Positions 6,391 through 11,262 of a stretch of 11,262 nucleotides of DNA are shown here, one piece after another. Under the pieces are notes generated by a model. The model saw only the letters and a list, made by a program, of their open reading frames with translations. It searched no databases and was not told where the DNA came from. Made by a program: the position numbers and the translations under genes. The DNA lies in assembly GCA_050010815.1 (NCBI GenBank), contig JBEKKH010000208.1, positions 1-11,262 of the forward strand, in the 5' to 3' direction. Positions within the stretch are counted from its first letter, which is position 1; every line of letters begins with the position of its first letter. This stretch comes from Palsa-504 sp050010815 (lineage in GTDB: Bacteria > Actinomycetota > Actinomycetes > Streptosporangiales > Streptosporangiaceae).

Positions 6391-6430
6391 GGTCCCGGCC
6401 GTGAGCACGCGCGTGCTAACGGCCGGGACC
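6391..6430. terminator. Large palindrome at the end of tetR
   Basis: GGTCCCGGCCGT (6391-6402) and ACGGCCGGGACC (6419-6430) are perfect 12-bp inverted arms. The interior continues the pairing with one mismatch into GCACGCGCGTGC (6405-6416), itself a palindrome. The whole 40 bp is therefore nearly self-complementary. It includes the last tetR codons and its TAG. No T-tract follows, as is common for actinomycete terminators. A role as a terminator of tetR and barrier to transcription into the helical-repeat gene is the simplest reading. Confidence 0.5.
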
Positions 6431-7096
6431 GGCGGGCTGGACGCCGGCCAGGATCACGTCCACGACCTGATCGATAAACGTGCCGGTCATCGGCAGGTGA
6501 CCGAGTAGCAGGCGGTGCTCAGCGGCGCCGAAGAACAGGTCAAGGATGACGTCCCGGTCGACCGACGCCGGTATCTCGCCGCGGCCGATGGCCCGGTCCA
6601 GCATGATCCGGTGCTGGGTGCGCAGCGGCTCGAGCACCCGCTCCCGCCAGGCTCCGCGCAGTTCCGGGTCATACTGGGCCGCGGCGATCAGGCCGGTGAG
6701 CATCGGCCCCATCGGAGTTTGCGTCACCGCACGGACCCACGCGTGCAGCGCCGCCACCAGGTCGCCGCGCAGCGTCCCGGTGTCTGGCAGCGGCTGCTCC
6801 TCGCGGAAGGAGGTGACGAAGGCGTCCAGCGCGAGCAGGCCCTTGGACGGCCAGCGCCGGTAGATCGTCGTCTTGCCGACCCCGGCCCGCGCGGCCACCT
6901 CCTCGATCGACATGGCGGCCAGGCCTCGGTCGGCGAGCAGTTCGACGGTCGCGGTGAGGATCGCGCGATCCGCTTCGGCGCTGCGCGGCCGTCCCCGCTG
7001 CGTGCCCGGATCCGCCGGCCCGGCTCGCTGCGTGCCCGGATCCGCCGGCCCGGCTCCGGGCGCCGGACCTCCGGGGACCGGAATATCCCGGCTCAT
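6416..7096 (-). CDS. TetR/AcrR-family transcriptional regulator, divergent from an MFS exporter
   Basis: A 226-residue TetR-type repressor. After a Pro/Gly-rich N-terminal tail (1-35), 'GRPRSAEADRAIL' leads into the DNA-binding domain. The helix-turn-helix is at about 62-84 ('MSIEEVAARAGVGKTTIYRR' with the usual W-P-S-K after it). Residues 90-220 form the helical ligand-binding and dimer domain; 'PMGPMLTGLIAAAQYDPEL' and 'DLFFGAAEHRLLLG' resemble TetR_C-type domains. The tail carries the ten residues AGPADPGTQR twice, from an exact 30-bp duplication. It is divergent from the MFS gene across 57 bp, the standard arrangement in which TetR represses the exporter and itself until a drug-like ligand binds. 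The ATG at 7096 lacks a clear SD; TAGAAC at the right distance hints at a leaderless message, but this is weak. Confidence 0.88.
   Translation of the reverse strand: MSRDIPVPGGPAPGAGPADPGTQRAGPADPGTQRGRPRSAEADRAILTATVELLADRGLAAMSIEEVAARAGVGKTTIYRRWPSKGLLALDAFVTSFREEQPLPDTGTLRGDLVAALHAWVRAVTQTPMGPMLTGLIAAAQYDPELRGAWRERVLEPLRTQHRIMLDRAIGRGEIPASVDRDVILDLFFGAAEHRLLLGHLPMTGTFIDQVVDVILAGVQPAGPGR
6996..7055 (-). repeat. Exact 30-bp tandem duplication in tetR
   Basis: Two identical adjacent 30-bp units occur at 6996-7025 and 7026-7055. They keep the tetR frame and encode AGPADPGTQR twice in the flexible tail before the DNA-binding domain. Complete identity indicates a recent duplication. Confidence 0.9.
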
Positions 7097-7121
7097 CGCC
7101 CGGTTCTACCTTCTGGAATTC

Positions 7122-7138
7122 CGAAACGATCCGTAACG
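7122..7138. promoter_or_regulatory. Candidate TetR operator in the tetR-MFS divergent region
   Basis: CGAAACG-ATC-CGTAACG is an imperfect 17-bp inverted repeat (5 of 7 arm positions pair) in the 57-bp shared control region. A TAACGT hexamer (7134-7139) that could serve as -10 for the MFS gene overlaps it. An adjacent 8-bp palindrome GGAATTCC (7115-7122) is an alternative site. Neither can be assigned with certainty. Confidence 0.3.
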
Positions 7139-7153
7139 TATCTGATTGGTATC

Positions 7154-8761
7154 ATGCCCGCCACCGCGCCTCTCAACCGCCGTGCCTCCCGCTCAACCCC
7201 CATCCTTCCCGCCCCCGCGAACACTCCAGGACCCCCAGCCAGGACCCCGCCGAACGTCCCGAGCCCACCGGCCACACAGACCCCAGAACCCGCCGCGGCC
7301 CGCCGCCGACCCCTGCAGCTAGCCCTGATCCTCGTCGCCGCGTTCATGGTGGTCCTTGATTTCAGTATCGTGAACGTGGCGCTGCCCTCGATCGAGCGTG
7401 AGCTGCACATGCCGGCCGCGGCGGTGCAGTGGGTGGTGACGGGGTACGCGATCTCGTTCGGCGGGCTGCTCATTCTCGGCGGCCGGGCCGCCGACCTGCT
7501 CGGCCGGCGGCGCATGTTCGTCGCGGGCCTGATCGCGTTCTCGGTGGCCAGCCTGGCCGGCGGGCTGGCGCAGGACCCGGTGCTGCTGATCGCCGCGCGC
7601 GTGGTGCAAGGTGCGGGCGCCGCGATCGTCGCCCCGGCTGCGCTGTCTCTCATCACCACCGGCTTCCCCGAAGGACCCGAACGTACTCGTGCCATCGGAC
7701 TTTACGGGTCGGTTGCTTCGGTCGGCTTCGTCGCCGGCCAGGTTCTGGGCGGCGTCCTCGTGCAGTTCACCAGCTGGCGCGCGGTGTTCCTGGTCAACGT
7801 GCCGGTCGGCCTGATCGCCGCGGCCGTGTCCCCGGCCATCCTCGGCCCCGTCCGCAGCAGCGTCCAGAACGCGGCCAAGACCACCGCCAAGAACACCGCC
7901 AAGAACACCGCCAGGGCTGCTACCAGCGCCGCGGAGAAGGTCGGCTCGGCCCGGCGCCGCCTGCGCCGCCTCGACCTGCGCGGCGCGCTGCTGATCACCA
8001 TCGCGGTCACGCTCATCGTCTTCGCCGTCTCCCAGGGGGTGGTGCTCGGCTGGAGCTCGCCGCTGGTCATCGGGGCCGCGGTGACCGCGGCCGCGGCCGT
8101 GGCCGGCTTCGTCAAGGCAGAGAGCTCCCACCCGGAACCGCTCATCCGGCTGTCTCTGCTGCACCGCGCGGGGCTGCGGGAGGGGACCACGCTGACGTTC
8201 CTGCTCGGCCTGTGGAACGGCGGCGAGATGCTCGTGCTTTCTTTGTACCTGCAGCAGGTCCTGCACGAATCTCCGCTGTTCACCGGCCTGGTCATCGCCC
8301 CGCAAGGCGTGGTCGGGTTCGCCATGGGCATGCTCGGCCCACGGATCGCCGGACGGATAGGAATCAAGCGGCTGCTGGTGGTGACCGCGGCCGCCAGCGC
8401 GATCGGTTTCGGTGTCCTGACTCATTTGCCCGCGACCGGCTACAGCCCGGTCCTGCTGGTGGTCACGCTGATCGGCTTCGGCACGGCGGGCACCGCCATG
8501 GGGTCCACCGTGCTCGCCAGCCGTGGCATGGCCGATGCCGATCAGGGCCTGGTCGGCGGCATGATCAACACTAGCCGCCAGATCGGTGCCGCGGTCGGCG
8601 CCGCGCTGCTGCCGGCCGTGGCCCAGGGCGTCAGCGGCGGGATCGGCGTTTCCGGCGACCGCGTCGCGATGCTCACCGCCGCGCTGGCCGCGCTGGCCGC
8701 CACCGGCGTGGCCTGGCGCGCCGTCCGCGCCGTTCACCCGGCACCGGCCCGGGCCGCCTGA
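7154..8761 (+). CDS. MFS transporter, DHA2 (14-helix) drug exporter type
   Basis: A 535-residue inner-membrane transporter of the drug:H+ antiporter-2 type, which expels hydrophobic compounds using the proton gradient. Hallmarks: 'VVLDFSIVNVALPSI' (66-80, motif D1 of 14-helix exporters), 'GGRAADLLGRRRMF' (109-122, motif A), 'QGAGAAIVAPAALSLI' (152-167, motif B region) and 'GFVAGQVLGGVLVQFTSWRAVFLVNVPVG' in pieces around 191-219 (motif C region). The ATG at 7154 is used because no ATG, GTG or TTG follows before residue 65, inside the first membrane helix; no SD is visible. The 52-residue cytoplasmic tail is rich in Pro and Thr. Between helices 6 and 7 lies an extra Lys/Ala/Thr-rich linker (about 232-274) with a repeated A-K-N-T unit. 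Regulation by the divergent TetR is likely. The substrate is unknown. Confidence 0.9.
   Translation: MPATAPLNRRASRSTPILPAPANTPGPPARTPPNVPSPPATQTPEPAAARRRPLQLALILVAAFMVVLDFSIVNVALPSIERELHMPAAAVQWVVTGYAISFGGLLILGGRAADLLGRRRMFVAGLIAFSVASLAGGLAQDPVLLIAARVVQGAGAAIVAPAALSLITTGFPEGPERTRAIGLYGSVASVGFVAGQVLGGVLVQFTSWRAVFLVNVPVGLIAAAVSPAILGPVRSSVQNAAKTTAKNTAKNTARAATSAAEKVGSARRRLRRLDLRGALLITIAVTLIVFAVSQGVVLGWSSPLVIGAAVTAAAAVAGFVKAESSHPEPLIRLSLLHRAGLREGTTLTFLLGLWNGGEMLVLSLYLQQVLHESPLFTGLVIAPQGVVGFAMGMLGPRIAGRIGIKRLLVVTAAASAIGFGVLTHLPATGYSPVLLVVTLIGFGTAGTAMGSTVLASRGMADADQGLVGGMINTSRQIGAAVGAALLPAVAQGVSGGIGVSGDRVAMLTAALAALAATGVAWRAVRAVHPAPARAA
7874..7909 (+). repeat. Three 12-bp in-frame repeats in the MFS linker
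   Basis: Three adjacent units (7874-7885, 7886-7897, 7898-7909), the last two identical, encode A-K-T-T, A-K-N-T and A-K-N-T in the cytoplasmic linker. They add positive charge next to the membrane. Confidence 0.8.
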
Positions 8762-8833
8762 GGTCACCCATTTTTCTGCCGAACGATCCCTCCTCCCCCC
8801 GCCACCCACTCCTACCCGCTGTGGCTCCTGGGG

Positions 8834-8839
8834 CATGAT
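8834..8839 (+). promoter_or_regulatory. Possible -10 element for leaderless gamma-carbonic anhydrase gene
   Basis: CATGAT sits at -12 to -7 relative to the GTG start, the spacing expected if transcription begins at the start codon itself. It has the A and final T of TANNNT but a C in the first place. There is no good SD before the GTG, which fits a leaderless message. No convincing -35 is visible. Confidence 0.3.
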
Positions 8840-8845
8840 GGGCGG

Positions 8846-9394
8846 GTGCCACTATTCAGCTTTGAGGGATATGCGCCGCAGGTGAGCCCGCAGGCGTGGA
8901 TCGCGCCCACGGCCACGCTGGTCGGGGACGTTCGGGTCGAGGCGGAGGCGTCGGTCTGGTACGGGGCCGTGCTTCGGGCCGATTTCGGGCCGATCATCGT
9001 CCGGCGCGGGGCCAACATCCAGGATGGTTCGGTGCTGCACGGCGGCGACGACCCGGTCACCGAGGTCGGCGAAGGCGCGACCGTCGGCCACCTGTGCGTG
9101 GTCCACGGCGCGGTCGTGCACGCCGAGGCGCTGATCGGCAACGGGGCCACGGTGCTTGACGGCGCGATCGTCGGCCGCCGCGCCCTGGTCGCGGCGGGTT
9201 GCACGGTGCCGCCCGGCATGGTCATCGCCGACGGCATGCTCGCCGTGGGCGTCCCGGCGCGGGTAGTCGGAGAGGTCAGCGGGGCAGCGAAGCAGTGGGT
9301 GGACACCAACCCCGCGATCTACCGTGACCTGGCCCGGCGGCACGCGGCCGGCATCCGTCCGGTGGCCGCACCCGAAGGCCCCGCGACGCGCTGA
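8846..9394 (+). CDS. Gamma-carbonic anhydrase family protein (left-handed beta-helix)
   Basis: A 182-residue protein of the gamma-carbonic anhydrase/PaaY-like family, a trimeric left-handed beta-helix of hexapeptide repeats followed by a C-terminal helix. The metal and active-site set of the archaeal enzyme Cam is conserved by order and spacing: Arg44, Asp46, Gln59 (in NIQDGS), and zinc ligands His65 (VLH), His82 (VGH) and His87 (VVH). The last two are five residues apart, as in Cam. The acidic proton-shuttle loop of Cam is not evident, as in most bacterial homologues. Such proteins may hydrate CO2 reversibly or act as thioesterase-like or structural proteins; activity is unproven. The C-terminal helix includes 'AAKQWVDTNPAIYRDLARRH'. 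It stands 84 bp after the MFS gene and probably has its own promoter. Confidence 0.88.
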   Translation: MPLFSFEGYAPQVSPQAWIAPTATLVGDVRVEAEASVWYGAVLRADFGPIIVRRGANIQDGSVLHGGDDPVTEVGEGATVGHLCVVHGAVVHAEALIGNGATVLDGAIVGRRALVAAGCTVPPGMVIADGMLAVGVPARVVGEVSGAAKQWVDTNPAIYRDLARRHAAGIRPVAAPEGPATR

Positions 9395-9438
9395 CGTGTC
9401 GCCCGGGCCGCCGCCTGGCTGGTAGCGTCATGGCCCTT

Positions 9439-9456
9439 GGGAGCCAGGGGGCTCCC
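9439..9456 (+). terminator. Short perfect hairpin between the carbonic anhydrase and VOC genes
   Basis: GGGAGCC (9439-9445) and GGCTCCC (9450-9456) form a 7-bp stem with loop AGGG. It lies 45 bp after the carbonic anhydrase stop and 29 bp before the VOC start. It could end the first transcript or lie in the leader of the second; a TAGCGT hexamer at 9423-9428 could be the -10 of the VOC gene, placing the hairpin just after the start of transcription. No T-tract follows. Confidence 0.35.
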
Positions 9457-9485
9457 GCTCGCCAACGAAGGCAGGAGTATAGATC

Positions 9486-9899
9486 GTGGCCTCTCAGCTC
9501 AACCCTTACCTCAACTTCAACGGGAACGCCCGCCAGGCGCTTGAGTTCTACCGCAGCGTTTTTGGCGGCAACCTCACCCTCAGCACGTTCGCCGACTTCG
9601 GCGCGGCCGGCACGCCCGACGCCGACCGGATCATGCACGGCCAGCTCCAGACCGAGGCCGGCTACACGATCATGGGCGCCGATGCCACCAGCGATATGGA
9701 GTACCACCCGATGGCCGGGTTCTCGGTGAGCCTGTCCGGCGACGACGGGGACATCCTGCGCGCCTACTGGGAGCGGCTGTCCGTCAGCGGGACCACCACG
9801 ATGCCGATGGCCAAGCAGGCCTGGGGTGACGAGTTCGGCATGTGCGTCGACTCCTTCGGCGTCTCCTGGCTGGTCAACATCTCCTCCCCGCAGGTCTAG
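9486..9899 (+). CDS. VOC-superfamily protein, PhnB/YjdN-like
   Basis: A 137-residue protein of the vicinal oxygen chelate (glyoxalase/bleomycin-resistance) superfamily, PhnB-like branch, often labelled '3-demethylubiquinone methyltransferase-like' although no methyltransferase function is expected. It opens with 'NPYLNFNGNARQALEFYRSVFGG' features (residues 6-28, split here as YLNFNGNA and ALEFYRSVFGG). It continues with 'HGQLQTEAGYTIMGADA' (51-67) and ends with 'WGDEFGMCVDSFGVSWLVN' (113-131), all standard for the branch. His51 and nearby acidic residues may bind metal, but the reaction is unknown. GTG at 9486 follows GGCAGGAG by about 8 nt, a good ribosome site. Its stop overlaps the stop of the convergent SDR gene in a shared CTAG. 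Confidence 0.88.
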   Translation: MASQLNPYLNFNGNARQALEFYRSVFGGNLTLSTFADFGAAGTPDADRIMHGQLQTEAGYTIMGADATSDMEYHPMAGFSVSLSGDDGDILRAYWERLSVSGTTTMPMAKQAWGDEFGMCVDSFGVSWLVNISSPQV

Positions 9900-10900
9900 C
9901 CGGGCGGGCCGGACTCCGCGATATGCGCCCGGATGACGGAGGCGTAGTCGGGGTCCGGCGTCAGGCCAAGCCGGGTGGCCCGCTCGGCTCGGATCCGGGC
10001 GGGCCAGCTCGACACGATCCGGCCCACCGAACCGTCCGGGTTCCACTCGATCAGCTCGCTCACCTGCGGTCCGGCGACCTGAGCCAGCGCGGCGACCATG
10101 TCCGCCACGGTGACGGTGAGCGCGGGCATGGTGACCGCGGTGCGGCCGCCCCAGTCCTGGCCGGAGGAAGTGGCCGCGCACCGCAGCGCGGCGATGGCCT
10201 TGGCCGGCGAGGCGAGCGCGACCTCGGTGCCGGGGTCGACCGGGCACCTGGCCCGCTGCCCCGCGAGCGGCTCCCTGATGATGCCGGACAGGAAGCCAGA
10301 GGCCGCGGCGTTGGGCCGTCCCGGCCGCACGCTGACGGTCATCAGGCGCACCGCCCGTCCGTCCAGGAACCCCTTCCTGGTGTAGTCGGCCAGCAGTTGC
10401 TCGCCGATGAACTTTTGCGTGCCGTAGCTGGTCTGCGGATTGGGCAGGGTGTGGTCGTCGATGACCGGGGGGAGCGGGTGCTCGCCCGAGCTCCCGAAGA
10501 CGGCCAGCGAACTGGCGAACACCACCACCGGGCGGGTGCCAACCATGCGGCAGCACGCGAGCAGCGACTCGGTGGCGCGCAAGTTGGCCCGCAGGCCCAG
10601 GTCGAAGTTCGCTTCGCACTCTCCGCTGACCGCGGCGGCCAGGTGGAAGATCACCTCGGCACGGGCGAGCTCACGCGGAGGAGCCGTCGGATCCAGCAGC
10701 TCGCCGAGCTCGCTACGGATCACCGTCACCCGCGGGTCAGCGGTCAGGCCGGGCGGGCATGGCGCCCGGTCGATGAGCGTCAGCCGGGACAGCCGCTGCG
10801 CGCGGCCGCCCGCCACCTCCAGCGAGCCGGCCGTCAGCAGTTCGGTGGCCAGCCGTGCGCCCAGAAAACCGGCACCCCCGGTAATCACCACGTTGACCAT
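9896..10900 (-). CDS. denD: NAD-dependent epimerase/dehydratase, D-erythronate dehydrogenase-like
   Basis: A 334-residue extended short-chain dehydrogenase. The Rossmann motif G-G-A-G-F-L-G is at 8-14, 'IFHLAAAVSGE' at 84-94, catalytic Ser at 130-131 ('FASSLAVFG') and Tyr159/Lys163 in 'SYGTQK'. Family markers that separate D-erythronate dehydrogenases from other SDRs are recognised: 'VSGECEANFDLG', 'RPGRPNAAASGFLSGIIREPLAG' in pieces (192-214) and a late 'IVSSWPA' (295-301). DenD oxidises D-erythronate to 2-oxo-D-erythronate using NAD. The rest of that pathway (denK, denC and others) is not present nearby, so the substrate is less certain than the fold. The ATG has GGAGG 6 nt upstream. A TetR-family gene lies 78 bp upstream on the same strand. 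Its stop is shared in CTAG with the VOC gene. Confidence 0.8.
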   Translation of the reverse strand: MVNVVITGGAGFLGARLATELLTAGSLEVAGGRAQRLSRLTLIDRAPCPPGLTADPRVTVIRSELGELLDPTAPPRELARAEVIFHLAAAVSGECEANFDLGLRANLRATESLLACCRMVGTRPVVVFASSLAVFGSSGEHPLPPVIDDHTLPNPQTSYGTQKFIGEQLLADYTRKGFLDGRAVRLMTVSVRPGRPNAAASGFLSGIIREPLAGQRARCPVDPGTEVALASPAKAIAALRCAATSSGQDWGGRTAVTMPALTVTVADMVAALAQVAGPQVSELIEWNPDGSVGRIVSSWPARIRAERATRLGLTPDPDYASVIRAHIAESGPPG

Positions 10901-10915
10901 GGCGCCTCCGTCCCG

Positions 10916-10936
10916 GTAGCCAAGATATCCGGCTAC
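10916..10936. promoter_or_regulatory. Inverted repeat before the denD-like gene
   Basis: GTAGCC (10916-10921) and GGCTAC (10931-10936) are perfect 6-bp arms around a 9-nt spacer. The spacer contains a minus-strand TATCTT that fits a -10 hexamer for denD. The 21-bp size suits an operator for the TetR-family protein encoded upstream, or a weak terminator of that gene. No clear -35 is seen. Confidence 0.35.
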
Positions 10937-10978
10937 ACGCCTGTCGTATCCGCCCCACGCCGCATCGGGAACTCGCGG

Positions 10979-11262
10979 CTAGGAGAGGCGTAGCCCTGTG
11001 ATAACGAGTCCGACCATGCGGCGTGCGTTGTAGCGGGGGTTATTCTCCGCGCCGATACACAGATTGCCGACGCCGTGCAGCAGTTCGACCGCATCCATGC
11101 CGGGGCGAATCTCGCCCGCCGCGGCCGCGGCGTCGAGCAGCTGGGCGCAGACAGGGACGAGGCGGTCCAGGAAATAGGCGTGCAGCGTCTTGAAGGCGGC
11201 CTCGTCGGACTGCAGCGCCCGGGCGAGGCCGTGCTTGGTGACCAGGAAGTCGACAAAGAGGT
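10979..11262 (-). CDS. TetR-family transcriptional regulator, C-terminal part (5' end outside window)
   Basis: The last 93 residues of a frame entering from the right edge and ending with TAG at 10981-10979. The segment 'FVDFLVTKHGLARALQSDE' near the start, 'LDRLVPVCAQLLDAAAAAGEIRPGMDA' in the middle and 'NARRMVGLVITGLRLS' at the end match the C-terminal ligand-binding domain of SbtR-like TetR proteins (TetR_C-type with A-x-x-A-G-x-x-R-x-x-x-D). The DNA-binding half lies outside the window, so target and ligand are unknown. The gene is 78 bp upstream of the denD-like gene on the same strand, with an inverted repeat in between, so it may control that gene and itself. The family call is reasonably firm for a partial protein. 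Confidence 0.75.
   Translation of the reverse strand, partial: LFVDFLVTKHGLARALQSDEAAFKTLHAYFLDRLVPVCAQLLDAAAAAGEIRPGMDAVELLHGVGNLCIGAENNPRYNARRMVGLVITGLRLS

Noticed and set aside
6385..6420. Two GCTAAC strings, 30 bp apart, as further LacI half-sites
   Set aside because: The opposite half GTTAGC is absent at both places, so they are not palindromic operators. They are explained by the local duplication and the large palindrome.
6515..7153. Upstream extension of the MFS reading frame
   Set aside because: The frame stays open into the tetR gene, but this part is antisense to a well-defined TetR protein and shows no transporter features. The ATG at 7154 lies just before the tail and first membrane helix.
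7319..8836. 505-residue open frame on the minus strand opposite the MFS gene
   Set aside because: Its translation is low-complexity, rich in Arg/Gly/Glu/His, without any recognisable motif. It mirrors a clear membrane transporter, so it is an antisense frame caused by high third-position GC.
10933..11256. 107-residue minus-strand frame at the right edge
   Set aside because: The translation is Ser/Pro/Arg-rich noise. The overlapping frame ending at 10979 gives a clear TetR C-terminal domain.

Overview
This is a high-GC stretch with heavy G/C at third codon positions, frequent GTG starts, and LacI, TetR and PadR regulators. It looks like chromosomal DNA of an actinomycete (Actinomycetota). I cannot name a genus. 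No rRNA, tRNA, CRISPR array or intact mobile element was seen. I found no clear large undescribed system. The window reads as small metabolic and regulatory cassettes, with a few unusual structures.

Layout. A GNAT acetyltransferase tail (2-271, +) faces a long minus-strand block. Read in the direction of transcription, that block is: a TetR-family regulator (7096-6416); a small protein built from six 16-residue helical repeats (6307-5906); a LacI-family regulator (5672-4599); ribulokinase AraB (4561-2861); a short junction with a hairpin; a truncated PadR-like regulator (2804-2532); a TPR protein with a membrane-like N-terminus (2535-1249); and a sugar phosphate isomerase/epimerase-like TIM barrel (1252-302). 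The last three are joined by ATGA start/stop overlaps. Divergent from tetR is a DHA2-type MFS exporter (7154-8761, +). It is followed by a gamma-carbonic anhydrase (8846-9394, +) and a PhnB-like VOC protein (9486-9899, +). The VOC gene converges on a D-erythronate dehydrogenase-like SDR (10900-9896, -), and the two stop codons share one CTAG. The window ends inside another TetR-family gene (10979-11262, -).

How the genes fit together. LacI and AraB form a probable pentose regulator/kinase pair. A palindrome GTTAGCGCTAAC lies upstream of lacI, and a near-identical site overlaps the first codons of araB, so LacI probably controls both. No araA or araD lies next to araB. Instead, a breakpoint-like junction and a decapitated PadR gene follow, which suggests rearrangement. 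The tetR/MFS pair shares a 57-bp divergent control region typical of self-regulated efflux. The partial TetR at the right edge is upstream of, and on the same strand as, the denD-like gene and may regulate it.
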